This document shows, piece after piece, positions 6,820 to 15,962 of a DNA stretch of 64,000 bases. The position numbers and the translations under genes are program-made. The notes under the pieces are model-generated. The model was not told the origin of the DNA, did no database searches, and worked only from the letters and a program-made list of their open reading frames with translations. Each line of letters begins with the position of its first letter. Within the stretch, counting starts at the first letter, position 1. Source of the stretch: Heyndrickxia sp050281185 (GTDB taxonomy: Bacteria; Bacillota; Bacilli; Bacillales; Bacillaceae_C); the NCBI RefSeq assembly GCF_050281185.1, contig NZ_JBNNWS010000019.1:1-64000 (forward strand), given 5' to 3'.

Positions 6820-9273
6820 ATGAATGTAATTAATGACTCAAAATTATCAACTGTCATTCCTAGAGACAAAACCATCAACTTAAAAACAGATGATGTTTAT
6901 AACGTAAATATAAAAGAAAAGCTACCGAATAACGAAGCAATTTTACAAATAAATGGTCAAGATGTGAAAGTAACTGTTCAAGGGGAGATGCCTGCAAGTA
7001 ATAGGGCGACAGTACAAATAATAGATTCTAATCAGTCAATTCCAGTAGTTAAGGTGTTAACCTCATCAAAACAATCGATTCCATCTCCAACTATAGATTC
7101 AAGACGTCCAATTCAGTCAGAATTTCCACTCTCGAATGATCTAAAAAAAGCAGTGGGACTGATTCTTGAAAAAGGGATCTCTCTTGATCAAGAGTCGATT
7201 AAGAATATTGAAAATTTTATTGAGAAAGCAACTGGTACAATTGAACCAAAGCTTGAAACGCTTACTGCGATGGCAAATAAACGTTTGGACTTTACTTCTG
7301 TTCAAATAAATGCCGTTCATGCAACTCTACATAGTGAATCATTGAGTCATTCTTTAAATGATTTAATAGATGAAATAAAACCGGATTATAAATTTAATGT
7401 TGAAAGAGAAGTTAATCCTTATTCAAATAAAGCTGAGGATAATCGCTTATCTGATCAAAATACAGATTTTTTAAAAGCGATTGAACAGTTAAAAAAAGAA
7501 TTAAGCATAAATCCTTCAAAGGATTCAGTCATTTCAAAAGAGATAGAAAAGGCACTTAGCCAAGCTGAACAACTCCATCGTGTAGGAGTCGATAAACTGA
7601 TCCAAACGATTGAAAAACTACAATCAATGGTAAAAGATCCCCAAAAATTGGCGGCATTGAACGGAATAAAAAAAGAACTTCTACAAGGAAACGATATAAA
7701 ACAAATAGTAGAAAAGCTTCAATCCCAATTTATGAAGGAACTATCCAATTCAAAAGATCTAAAGGATATAGTTAAACTAGATCAAATATCCAAAAATTTA
7801 TTAAATCAAGTTATTCATAATAGTAGATTACCTATAAATTCTGAAAGTAATTTCCCGAACATCTCTGAAATGATTAAAATGATCCAAAAGCAGCCCAATA
7901 TAAATAAAGTATTGGAAACGATCAAATTTCAATTATTGGATGCTTCTGGTTTAAATGATGAACAGTTAGAGATGATTCAACAATCAATTAACACGGCAGA
8001 GCAGCATGCGAATAAGGGAAAAGAAATATCTGCAAGAAGTGAATTGATGGGTACGTTTAACCAATTAGAAAACGAAATAGGTGCCTCTCATAAAGATATA
8101 CAAGGGGGTAGTACAGATTTTCAAATCTCTGATGATCTATTAGAAGGAATCCCTTTACAATCTAAAGATATAATCGTCACAACGATTACAAAAAAATTAT
8201 CGCAAGCTGCAATTGATTTTAAAGAAGTAAAAAGGAACATTACACAAAGTCTGCAAACAATGCTATCACTGCTTGATACATTCCAACAGCGGTCAACTAG
8301 TCAAGTAAAACCACTGCTTGAAACAACAATCAAACAATTAGATAATGCTATTTTAAAAAGCGATTTCATGCTCTATACCGATATGGAGACAGAAAAAAAA
8401 CTAATGAATGCAAGTACCAAGTTAAGTGAAGCGAAGAAAATGCTTTCAAATGGGGATATAGGCGGAGCTAGTAAAATCATTGCAGAAGTGAAAAATATGA
8501 TGGAAAAATTAATATATAAACCGTCAGATGTTAGAGTGAAACATTTTGTTTCCAATGAGTTACTAAACATTGAAAAGCCATCATTAAATGAAAGACTAGT
8601 TCATACGATGGATCAGTCGATACAGGAGATGAAGCAAGCTCCATCTGCAAGACATACTTTAGAATTCCTGCGGCAAATGGGATTAACCTATGAAGCTGAA
8701 CAAGCACACTCTATAGTGACAAAGGGACATTCTCAAGAAGATTTAAACCATTCAATGAAAAATATTTTAATGAAATTAATGGAATCAGATGCCCAAGAAA
8801 ATTATTCGAAATCTGCTGAAAACATATTACAGCAATTAACAGGTCAACAATTGCTAAGTAAAACGGATTACAACGGACTTCAAAGTATGATGTTGACGAT
8901 CCCATACTTAATGAAGGATCAATTAGAAAACGTGAAGGTTTATATTAATTCTAGAAATAATTCGGAGAAAATAGATTGGGAAAATTGCAGCCTATATTTT
9001 CTTCTAGAAACAAAAAAGCTTGGTGAGTTTGGAATTTTATTAACATCCCAAAATCGTAATCTCTCATTTACACTCAAAAATGATCGAATAGGATTTAAAG
9101 AAAAAGTAGAGCCTCTTGCTGAAAAAGCGAAAGAACGATTAACAGAAATGGGATATACGATCGGAAATATTCAATTTACTCGTTTAACAAGCGCTGAAAA
9201 GAACGAAAACACAATGCCAAAACAATCAGAACGAACGAAATCTAGTGATAGAGGATATGATTTTACAATATGA
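6820..9273 (+). CDS. FliK-like (YlqG-type) large flagellar-export protein
   Basis: The 817-residue product is mostly predicted helix, with many amphipathic repeats between about 100 and 640. The last 120 residues (YFLLETKKLGEFGILLTSQN onward) have the strand-rich pattern of the FliK C-terminal domain, which contacts the export gate and sets hook length. B. subtilis YlqG, a similar protein of unknown role, is paired with the FlhB-like YlqH, and here the next gene is YlqH-like with ATGA overlap. I start at ATG 6820, eight bases after TTGGAGTG; TTG 6805 is in frame but lacks a ribosome-binding site. Acting in export-substrate control is an inference. Confidence 0.65.
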   Translation: MNVINDSKLSTVIPRDKTINLKTDDVYNVNIKEKLPNNEAILQINGQDVKVTVQGEMPASNRATVQIIDSNQSIPVVKVLTSSKQSIPSPTIDSRRPIQSEFPLSNDLKKAVGLILEKGISLDQESIKNIENFIEKATGTIEPKLETLTAMANKRLDFTSVQINAVHATLHSESLSHSLNDLIDEIKPDYKFNVEREVNPYSNKAEDNRLSDQNTDFLKAIEQLKKELSINPSKDSVISKEIEKALSQAEQLHRVGVDKLIQTIEKLQSMVKDPQKLAALNGIKKELLQGNDIKQIVEKLQSQFMKELSNSKDLKDIVKLDQISKNLLNQVIHNSRLPINSESNFPNISEMIKMIQKQPNINKVLETIKFQLLDASGLNDEQLEMIQQSINTAEQHANKGKEISARSELMGTFNQLENEIGASHKDIQGGSTDFQISDDLLEGIPLQSKDIIVTTITKKLSQAAIDFKEVKRNITQSLQTMLSLLDTFQQRSTSQVKPLLETTIKQLDNAILKSDFMLYTDMETEKKLMNASTKLSEAKKMLSNGDIGGASKIIAEVKNMMEKLIYKPSDVRVKHFVSNELLNIEKPSLNERLVHTMDQSIQEMKQAPSARHTLEFLRQMGLTYEAEQAHSIVTKGHSQEDLNHSMKNILMKLMESDAQENYSKSAENILQQLTGQQLLSKTDYNGLQSMMLTIPYLMKDQLENVKVYINSRNNSEKIDWENCSLYFLLETKKLGEFGILLTSQNRNLSFTLKNDRIGFKEKVEPLAEKAKERLTEMGYTIGNIQFTRLTSAEKNENTMPKQSERTKSSDRGYDFTI

Positions 9274-9575
9274 TGATGTCAAATACTCACTATTTTAACC
9301 AGAAAAATCGAAAAAAAATCAATGGGCCTTCCGCAGCGGTCATTCGTTATGATAAAGATATGGAGGGTTCTCCAACTGTTGTTGCTCAAGGGACAGGCCA
9401 TGTAGCAAAGAAAATTATTGAACTTGCCAAAGCGCATGATATAAAGATGCAAGAGGATGAGAGTCTCGTTCAAAATCTTTTGGATATTGATTTAGGAGAA
9501 AATGTCCCTCCACAACTATATTCGGTCATCGCTGAAATACTGCTCTTAATTGAAGAAATAGAAAAAAATTATTAA
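9270..9575 (+). CDS. ylqH: FlhB-like cytosolic domain protein (YlqH type)
   Basis: The 101-residue protein aligns with the cytosolic C-terminal domain of FlhB/YscU export-switch proteins: AAVIRYDKDMEGSPTVVAQG, then helices ending in PPQLYSVIAEILLLIEEIEK. It has no membrane segment and lacks the NPTH self-cleavage motif found where the domain begins in FlhB. The start overlaps the FliK-like gene (ATGA, with three consecutive ATG codons), so the two are probably made together. A free FlhB-like domain next to a FliK-like protein suggests it helps or tunes the substrate switch. This is inference; the B. subtilis homologue has no well-defined role. Confidence 0.82.
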   Translation: MMMSNTHYFNQKNRKKINGPSAAVIRYDKDMEGSPTVVAQGTGHVAKKIIELAKAHDIKMQEDESLVQNLLDIDLGENVPPQLYSVIAEILLLIEEIEKNY

Positions 9576-9580
9576 TTAAG

Positions 9581-9637
9581 GCTCTTTTCGTAAACTTTGT
9601 TGCTCTTGAATCGAAAATCTTTTTTTACGAAAAGAGC
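9581..9637. repeat. Inverted repeat sharing the ends of the 2143-2350 element
   Basis: GCTCTTTTCGTAAA (9581-9594) and TTTACGAAAAGAGC (9624-9637) are a perfect 14-bp inverted repeat around 29 bases. The same ends bracket the GC-rich element at 2143-2350, so this looks like a short form with the interior missing. It may also act as a transcript-end hairpin for ylqH. Confidence 0.7.
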
Positions 9638-9732
9638 GGAGAATCATAGCTATATTAGCTTATTAGCACTTATACCAAATAGCAGCACGTAAAAATCGGC
9701 ATTAAGATTTTTACAATCTTTGCGAAAATACT

Positions 9733-9759
9733 TAAATAAATTGGCGGTAAATCCGATAT
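9733..9759 (+). promoter_or_regulatory. Sigma-D promoter before the fliS paralogue and large flagellin
   Basis: TAAA, 15 bases, then TCCGATAT; 23 bases before the next start codon. Confidence 0.8.
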
Positions 9760-9782
9760 AAAAATTGTAGGAGGAATGACAC

Positions 9783-10235
9783 ATGGAAATCCTTAATGAA
9801 GACTGGATATATCAAAAATCCTCACAGGAAATAACCTCATTATTATATGAGGCACTTATAGATAATTTGACAGAAGCACTCAATGAATTAGAAAAAGACG
9901 ACTTTATTACGACAAATCAAAAGCTCCAAAAAGCGAATGACATCCTTGAAAGATTAGGAGTTGGCATCAATTATGAAGCAGGTGTCATCGCGAACCAGTT
10001 AGATACACTATACAATTATATGGCTAATAGGTTAGTTGAAGGAAACCTTTATAAAAATCGATCGGTTATCAAAGAAGTATTAGAGATTGTTGAACAATTA
10101 GCAGACGCCTGGAACCAGGCATTGAAAGGTAAACCGAGTCACATTCAATCGATTATACATAAACAAACAAACGCATATGAAAAAAATATTTTGACATCCG
10201 AACAACCAGTAAATTCATTTGTAGGGGAGAAATAA
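9783..10235 (+). CDS. FliS-type flagellin chaperone paralogue
   Basis: The 150-residue protein is a divergent FliS. It keeps the N-terminal pattern SSQEITSLLYEALIDNLTEA (FliS: SPGELTLMLYNGCLKF at 30777), then helices with LQKANDILERLG, LYNYMANRLVEGN and ADAWNQALKG. FliS binds the flagellin C-terminus in the cytosol and delivers it for export. It starts three bases before the large flagellin gene begins, on the same sigma-D promoter, so it is probably the dedicated chaperone of that flagellin. The canonical fliS is separate, after fliD. AGGAGG precedes ATG. Confidence 0.8.
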   Translation: MEILNEDWIYQKSSQEITSLLYEALIDNLTEALNELEKDDFITTNQKLQKANDILERLGVGINYEAGVIANQLDTLYNYMANRLVEGNLYKNRSVIKEVLEIVEQLADAWNQALKGKPSHIQSIIHKQTNAYEKNILTSEQPVNSFVGEK

Positions 10236-10238
10236 TTA

Positions 10239-12023
10239 ATGAGAATCAATAATAATATTCAAGCATTAAATGCTTATCGCAATTTAAATCAAACGATGGG
10301 AAGTACTTCTAAAAGTCTTGAGAAATTATCTTCAGGGCTAAGAATTAATCGTGCAGCTGATGATGCAGCAGGTCTAGCGATCTCAGAAAAAATGCGTTCC
10401 CAAATTCGTGGTCTAGATATGGCGGAACGAAATTCATTAGATGCAGTTTCCCTCATACAAACCGGAGAAGGTGCATTAAACGAAGTACATAGCATCCTAC
10501 AAAGAATGAGGGAACTTTCTGTTCAAGCAGCAAATGGCACATTAGAAACACAGGATCAAGAGGCAATACAGTCAGAAATTGATCAACTTACATACGAAGT
10601 CGATCGTATTGCGGATACTACTCAATTTAACCAGAAGAAGCTGTTTAGAGGAAGTGAACAAGGCCGGGCATTTGCAGATGTATCTTCCAATCAAGTTTCC
10701 TATGCAGGAGATGGAACTTGGCAAGGAGTTGTGACTGCAGATCCAACAAAGCCTGCAAGTGTTGAATTGGATTTTTCAATAGATGTCGGTAAATTAACAA
10801 GCAATGAAATTGATGGAATGACATTTGTTATTAATGGCAAAACTTATGAAATCGATACAACTGGCGCAAAGAAAGGTATTCAGGAAAATGGAAATATCGC
10901 AGTAAATGTTAATTGGATCAATACAAAAAATGATGATAATGCAGTAAATAATATTAATGAATTAATGGACAAATTAGCATCTGCGATTAATAAAAATGAC
11001 GAGACATTCGATCAAAGTAAGATTATTAAAGCCAGCAATAATGATAATAAAAATGATGGTGTTATCGAAATTGGAAAACTTACCCTTGTAACATCTAAGA
11101 ACATGTCTCCTGCAGATGCAGATAAGATTGGGGTTTCATCAAATGTTACAGGGCTAACTATCATTGATCCAGCCACATCTAATCCAATTGATCATATAGT
11201 AGGCTCTGACGAAGCAACTGCAAAATCAATTACGCTTCCATTTTCAAAAATACCTCAAGATGGAGATCAAATACAAATCGATGGTTTAATCATTAAATTT
11301 GGAACGACTCCTGGAGGCTACACAGGTGGAAGTAATGCGATTATTGATATTACTGATAAAGATGTTTTCTCCATTTTAAAAGAAATCGATGATATCTTAA
11401 CAACAGCATCCAATGATCCTACACAGCCAGTGCCTGCTTTAACTTCGCATAAAGTAGTAGGGAATACACTTGTACTTGCTACGAATAAAACAGATGATGG
11501 AAAAGGTTTTAATTCAGGAACGAATGGATTAGAAATAGCTATCACAGATAATAATTTTAAAAATAACCAAGATAAAGAGCTTTCTATAGAATTCCAAATT
11601 GGTGCTAATAGTGGAGAAACATTAAAAGTATCATTGGGAATTATGGATGCAGCTAGTTTAGGTATCGGATGCGATGAGAAAGGTAATCCGATAACCACAC
11701 CTGGAGTAAAAGCTGCTAAAGGTGTTGATGTTACGACTGCAGATGGAGCAAGTGCGGCGATTACAATTTTTGACAAAGCTATTCAGAAAGTATCAGAACA
11801 ACGCAGTAAACTTGGTGCTATTCAGAACCGTTTAGAACATACGGTTTCAAATTTACAAAATGCCAATGAAAACTTAACTTCTGCCGAATCACGAATTCGT
11901 GATCTTGATATGGCAAAGGAAATGACGAACTTTACGAAAAATAACATTCTAAATCAAGCTGGACAAGCAATGCTGGCACAAGCCAACCAGCTTCCGCAAG
12001 GAATTTTACAATTATTGAAATAA
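10239..12023 (+). CDS. Large flagellin (594 aa) with extended variable domain
   Basis: This second filament protein has conserved D0/D1 helices at residues 1-140 (MRINNNIQALNAYRNLNQ, SSGLRINRAADDAAGLAISE) and about 495-594 (SRIRDLDMAKEMTNFTKNN ... LPQGILQLLK). Between them lies a strand-rich, Asp/Asn/Thr-rich insert of about 350 residues, absent from the 277-residue Hag at 17386; it would form outward D2/D3 domains. It follows a FliS paralogue on one sigma-D transcript and ends in a terminator. Its leader has no CsrA site like that of hag, so expression may be uncoupled from CsrA/FliW. It may form a distinct filament section or a minor flagellin. Confidence 0.9.
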   Translation: MRINNNIQALNAYRNLNQTMGSTSKSLEKLSSGLRINRAADDAAGLAISEKMRSQIRGLDMAERNSLDAVSLIQTGEGALNEVHSILQRMRELSVQAANGTLETQDQEAIQSEIDQLTYEVDRIADTTQFNQKKLFRGSEQGRAFADVSSNQVSYAGDGTWQGVVTADPTKPASVELDFSIDVGKLTSNEIDGMTFVINGKTYEIDTTGAKKGIQENGNIAVNVNWINTKNDDNAVNNINELMDKLASAINKNDETFDQSKIIKASNNDNKNDGVIEIGKLTLVTSKNMSPADADKIGVSSNVTGLTIIDPATSNPIDHIVGSDEATAKSITLPFSKIPQDGDQIQIDGLIIKFGTTPGGYTGGSNAIIDITDKDVFSILKEIDDILTTASNDPTQPVPALTSHKVVGNTLVLATNKTDDGKGFNSGTNGLEIAITDNNFKNNQDKELSIEFQIGANSGETLKVSLGIMDAASLGIGCDEKGNPITTPGVKAAKGVDVTTADGASAAITIFDKAIQKVSEQRSKLGAIQNRLEHTVSNLQNANENLTSAESRIRDLDMAKEMTNFTKNNILNQAGQAMLAQANQLPQGILQLLK

Positions 12024-12028
12024 TGTTT

Positions 12029-12070
12029 AACATGGGGGGAGGACATTTAGGACTCCACCTCATTTTTTTG
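12029..12070 (+). terminator. Terminator after the large flagellin gene
   Basis: ATGGGGGGAG pairs with CTCCACCTCAT (one bulged A, one G-U), followed by seven T. Confidence 0.8.
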
Positions 12071-12103
12071 TACAGGAAAAATCTCTTCTGTATTTTTTCT
12101 ATC

Positions 12104-12238
12104 GGCTTTGTTAAACAATGTTGTTGTTTCTAATAAAAACCTGTATGGTATGCGTTCAGCTAGTTTTACTATGTAAAGAAATCGCTTCACGCATTCCATA
12201 CAAGGTAATTATTATCAATAATAACCATAAACAAAGCC
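12104..12238. repeat. Palindromic MITE-like element, copy 1
   Basis: The 135-bp unit has terminal inverted repeats GGCTTTGTT and AACAAAGCC. It contains TATGCGTTCAGCTAGTTTTA and AAGAAATCGCTTCACGCAT. Its reverse complement is found, diverged, at 49057-49189, and weaker relatives lie at 49270-49408 and 44488-44590. It carries no ORF and is probably a non-autonomous element of a lost transposase. It fills most of the gap between the flagellin and the YaaR gene. Confidence 0.7.
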
Positions 12239-12294
12239 TTTCAATATGTAAAATCATTTAAAATATCTAGAAAAAGCTGTTAGAGGTGTTATAT

Positions 12295-12732
12295 ATGGAA
12301 GTAGGAAAAGTAGATAAAATAGGTTTGAATAAACTGCAGAAAAAGGAACAGGTTGCAGCAGAATCGGTTTCATTTTCAGAAGTGATGGCAAAAGGACGGG
12401 AAAACATCGCTTTAGAAAGAATGACTAAGCTAATGAAGGATATCGAGGATCAAGGTCAAAAACTGGCAAAGTCTAGAACAATCGAAGACTTTCGCAAATA
12501 TAAGAAACTAGTAAAATCTTTTATGGAGGATGCTGTCAATAATGGTTTGAAGCTAGAAGAACAGCGCGGACTAAATTGGCGTGGGCGTTCGAAAATATAT
12601 AAAATCGTTAAACAAGTCGATTCCAAGCTTGTTGATTTAGCAAACAAAGTACTTGAAAAAGAACAAAAGGGATTAGAAATTCTTAATTTAGTTGGAGAAA
12701 TTCAAGGACTAATAATTAATATATATACTTAA
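12295..12732 (+). CDS. YaaR/DUF327 family protein
   Basis: The 145-residue, largely helical protein matches the YaaR (DUF327) family: FSEVMAKGRENIALERMTKL, then IEDFRKYKKLVKSFMEDAVN and RGRSKIYKIVKQVD. I start it at ATG 12295, six bases after AGAGGTG; the GTG at 12286 lies inside that site. B. subtilis yaaR sits elsewhere, near dnaX/holB. Its place here, between a flagellin gene and flgN, suggests a role in flagellar assembly. No function is established for the family, to my knowledge. Confidence 0.75.
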   Translation: MEVGKVDKIGLNKLQKKEQVAAESVSFSEVMAKGRENIALERMTKLMKDIEDQGQKLAKSRTIEDFRKYKKLVKSFMEDAVNNGLKLEEQRGLNWRGRSKIYKIVKQVDSKLVDLANKVLEKEQKGLEILNLVGEIQGLIINIYT

Positions 12733-12755
12733 AAATTTTGTTTTTTTGTCGATAA
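12730..12755 (+). promoter_or_regulatory. Probable sigma-D promoter before flgN
   Basis: TAAA, 14 bases, then GTCGATAA; overlaps the yaaR stop and lies about 85 bases before flgN. The -10 deviates in two positions. Confidence 0.5.
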
Positions 12756-12841
12756 AAAGAATAGAAATATATGAACTTACTAAAATACTCTGATCCTTCT
12801 TACTTATATATCGACTCTAATAATAGAAAGGAGGTATTTCC

Positions 12842-13327
12842 GTGTCAACCGAAGCATTAATAGATACGTTAGATAAGCTGCAGAAGCTCCACGAAAAACT
12901 ATATGATCTTGCCATATTAAAAACAGAATACATAAAAAAAGGTGATATGGAAGGTCTTCAATCGATCCTTAAAGATGAACAAACCTTTGTTGCAGCGATT
13001 CATACGATGGAAGCTAAACGACTGGAAGCAGCTAAGCATTTACTAGGAACAGAAGATGATTCAGAAACTACACTGTCAGACTGTATTGCAGCTGCATCTG
13101 AAAAGCATAAGGACAAGCTGACAACACTTCAAACCAATCTTGTAACTAGTATTGAAAAATTAAAAAACCAAAATGAATTAAATCAAATGCTTACCTATCA
13201 ATCATTACAATTCGTCAATATGACATTGGACATCCTTCAACCAATACCAGATACGATGAACTACGGCAGACCGAATGAGCAAACGGCTCAGATGCCCTCA
13301 ATACCATTATTTAATTCGAAGGTTTAA
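12842..13327 (+). CDS. flgN: Flagellar chaperone FlgN
   Basis: The 161-residue, mostly helical protein has the FlgN pattern: an N-terminal coiled coil (LIDTLDKLQKLHEKLYDLAI) with TEYIKKGDMEGLQSILKDEQ, and an amphipathic C-terminal segment. FlgN binds the hook-filament junction proteins FlgK and FlgL in the cytosol and delivers them for export; both genes follow directly. The GTG start at 12842 is supported by the strong AAAGGAGG nine bases upstream. Confidence 0.85.
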   Translation: MSTEALIDTLDKLQKLHEKLYDLAILKTEYIKKGDMEGLQSILKDEQTFVAAIHTMEAKRLEAAKHLLGTEDDSETTLSDCIAAASEKHKDKLTTLQTNLVTSIEKLKNQNELNQMLTYQSLQFVNMTLDILQPIPDTMNYGRPNEQTAQMPSIPLFNSKV

Positions 13328-13349
13328 CAGATAAAACGGAGGGAATACG

Positions 13350-14996
13350 ATGATTTCCACTTTTCATGGATTAGAAACAGCTAAACGTGGGATGACAACC
13401 CAGCAGAATGCTCTTTACATAACAGGTCAAAATATATCAAATGCCAATACATTAGGATACACAAGGCAACGTATTAATTTTCAAGCAACAGAGGCTTATC
13501 CATCCGCTTCAATGAATCGTCCGCAAATTCCTGGTCAAATGGGGACAGGTGTAACAGCGGGTTCTGTACAGCGTGTACGTGAATCATTTTTAGATGTACA
13601 ATTTCGTGGTGAAAACAATAAGCTTGGCTATTGGAATCAAAGGGCAGATTCATTAGCAAAAATGGAAGATATTATGAATGAACCAAGTGATACAGGACTT
13701 TCTTCATCCTTAGGTCAATTTTGGCAGTCATTACAGGACTTAAGTGTTAATCCAGAAAATGATGGAGCAAGATCCGTTGTATTACAGCGCGGACAAGCGG
13801 TTGCAGAAACATTTCATTATTTAAGTGATTCCATTATCGGAACGCAAAAGAACATAGGCAATGAAATTAGTGTTTCTATTAAACACATTAATTCCATTCT
13901 TGATCAAATAAGCAAAGTGAATAAACAAATCTCTGAAGTAGAACCACATGGATATCTGCCAAATGATTTATATGATGAACGTGATCGATTAGTAGATGAA
14001 CTCTCATCATATGTAAATATTAAAGTAGAAACAACTCCAAGCGGCGGAAAGCCTTCTTCCATTGCTGAAGGAATCTATAATATAAAAATGATAAACCCGA
14101 ATGGACAAGAAATTTATTTGGTCCAAGGCAGTAATTATCAATCTTTTGGAATTAAAGGCGGCTTTGACAGCGATGGGGATGGTACTTTAGATCAACCACC
14201 TACAGATGGAGTTATTGAGGCATTGCTCATAGGTGGAACAGAAGTGAAGTTCTCTAAAGATGGACAGGTCGGACTAGCGCAAGGAAAACTTCGCGGATTA
14301 ATCGAAAGCTATGGGTATAAAGACACGGTAATCGAAAACGGAATACCAAAGGATGTAATAAAAGGTATTTATCCTGATATGCTTGATCAATTGGATAAGC
14401 TGGCATACACATTTGGAACTGTTTTTAATAAGATTCATAATGAAGGCTATGATTTGAATGGAAATAAAGGTGAGGATTTCTTCAAATTTGATGGAATTAC
14501 CGATTATAAAGGTGCTGCAGGAGCGATCAAACTAAATGATGCCATCACGAATGATATGATTGCAGCTTCTACAGCGGTGAATGCTGATGGAAAAGTAGAA
14601 TCCGGGAACGGAACGAATGCAATCAATCTAGCAAAAATTCAAGGCTTTGATTTATCAGGATCCATTACACTAGAAGGATTCGATAATCAAAAAACTATAG
14701 ATCTAAGCAGTCTCAACCTGCCATTCAAGTCAGGAACGATTAGTACCAACTATCAAGGAATCATCGGTAAGCTTGGTGTTGAAGCACAACAGGCAAATCG
14801 TTTAACTGCAAATAGTGCAACACTTGCACAATCAGTAGATGATAAACGACAATCTGTCAGCTCGGTCTCACTAGATGAAGAAATGATTAACTTAATTAAA
14901 TTTCAACAAGCATACAATGCATCCGCACGAAATATTACCATCGTTGACGAAATGCTAGACAAGATTATCAATGGCATGGGCCTAGGTGGAAGATAA
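13350..14996 (+). CDS. flgK: Flagellar hook-associated protein 1 FlgK
   Basis: FlgK forms the first hook-filament junction zone. The 548-residue protein has the rod/hook family N-terminus (FHGLETAKRGMTTQQNALYI, then GQNISNANTLGYTRQR) and the C-terminal signature SVSLDEEMINLIKFQQAYNA. The middle carries the variable domain. It is exported without a cleaved signal through the flagellar apparatus. It lies 22 bases after flgN and 15 bases before flgL. AACGGAGGG is the ribosome-binding site. Confidence 0.95.
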   Translation: MISTFHGLETAKRGMTTQQNALYITGQNISNANTLGYTRQRINFQATEAYPSASMNRPQIPGQMGTGVTAGSVQRVRESFLDVQFRGENNKLGYWNQRADSLAKMEDIMNEPSDTGLSSSLGQFWQSLQDLSVNPENDGARSVVLQRGQAVAETFHYLSDSIIGTQKNIGNEISVSIKHINSILDQISKVNKQISEVEPHGYLPNDLYDERDRLVDELSSYVNIKVETTPSGGKPSSIAEGIYNIKMINPNGQEIYLVQGSNYQSFGIKGGFDSDGDGTLDQPPTDGVIEALLIGGTEVKFSKDGQVGLAQGKLRGLIESYGYKDTVIENGIPKDVIKGIYPDMLDQLDKLAYTFGTVFNKIHNEGYDLNGNKGEDFFKFDGITDYKGAAGAIKLNDAITNDMIAASTAVNADGKVESGNGTNAINLAKIQGFDLSGSITLEGFDNQKTIDLSSLNLPFKSGTISTNYQGIIGKLGVEAQQANRLTANSATLAQSVDDKRQSVSSVSLDEEMINLIKFQQAYNASARNITIVDEMLDKIINGMGLGGR

Positions 14997-15011
14997 GGGA
15001 GTGAAACATAA

Positions 15012-15920
15012 ATGCGCGTAACCCAATCAATGCTATCCAATAATTTTTTAAAACATATTAACCAAAGCTATGACAAAATGGGAAAAATCTCAGAGCAAAT
15101 GAACACACAAAAGAAAATAACACGTCCATCCGATGACCCAGTTGTAGCGATGAAAGGAATTGCTTACCGTACAAATCTAATGGAAGGACAGCAGTATAAA
15201 CGCAACTTCTCAGAGGCTCATAACTGGCTTGACAATACCGATGCAGCATTGGATCAAGCAACAAAAGCATTACAGCGAATTCGTGAATTAACTGTCCAAG
15301 CGAATACTGGAACGTTGGAAGGGAATCAGAGAGATTCGATAGCGAAAGAAATTGAACAGCTACGGGATCAATTGAAGGAAATTGCTAATTCCAGAGTGGG
15401 AGACAAATATTTATTTAATGGAACAGAAACATTAACACCCCCAGTAGGTGATATTACTGGAAACAAGCTTGATGCAGATGGCAACCCCATCTATGAAGTA
15501 TCAACAAATAATGAATCTGTGAAGCTTGAGCTTGGAAAAGGAATTTATGTTGAAGTGAACTCCGATCCAACAAAAGTGTTTTCGAAAGACTTATTCAGTG
15601 ATCTGAATAAATTACTAGATAAATTAAAGCCGGAAAATACTTCAGTCGATTTAGCAGATGATTTAAAAACTCTAGATAAGAACATTAATTCATTAATTAA
15701 TGAACGCGCTACAATAGGTGCACGCAGTAATCGTGTCGAGTTAATGGAAGACCGCATCGATCAACAAGAAACTTTAGCAACAAAAATGATGTCAGAAAAC
15801 GAAGATGTGGATATGGAAAAAGTGATAACTGACTTAGTAGTACAAGAATCTGTACAGCGTGCCATATTAGGAATGGGTGCACGAATTATTCAACCATCAT
15901 TAATGGACTTTTTACGCTAA
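15012..15920 (+). CDS. flgL: Flagellar hook-associated protein 3 FlgL
   Basis: FlgL is the second junction protein, between FlgK and flagellin. The 302-residue product has flagellin-like ends: RVTQSMLSNNFLKHINQSYD and ITRPSDDPVVAMKG at the N-terminus, and VDMEKVITDLVVQESVQRA at the C-terminus. The length is typical. A terminator follows 1 base after the stop. Confidence 0.95.
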   Translation: MRVTQSMLSNNFLKHINQSYDKMGKISEQMNTQKKITRPSDDPVVAMKGIAYRTNLMEGQQYKRNFSEAHNWLDNTDAALDQATKALQRIRELTVQANTGTLEGNQRDSIAKEIEQLRDQLKEIANSRVGDKYLFNGTETLTPPVGDITGNKLDADGNPIYEVSTNNESVKLELGKGIYVEVNSDPTKVFSKDLFSDLNKLLDKLKPENTSVDLADDLKTLDKNINSLINERATIGARSNRVELMEDRIDQQETLATKMMSENEDVDMEKVITDLVVQESVQRAILGMGARIIQPSLMDFLR

Positions 15921-15948
15921 AAGCTATCTTTTTGGATAGCTTTTTTAC
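15920..15948 (+). terminator. Terminator after flgL
   Basis: AAAAGCTATC, 6-base loop, GATAGCTTTTTTA. It divides flgN-flgK-flgL from yviE-fliW-csrA, but read-through is likely because the next gene has no clear promoter. Confidence 0.8.
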
Positions 15949-15962
15949 TAGAGGTGAATAGC

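Noticed and set aside
11318..11776. 152-codon minus-strand ORF within the large flagellin gene
   Set aside because: A shadow of the coding strand, without a ribosome-binding site or recognisable domain.
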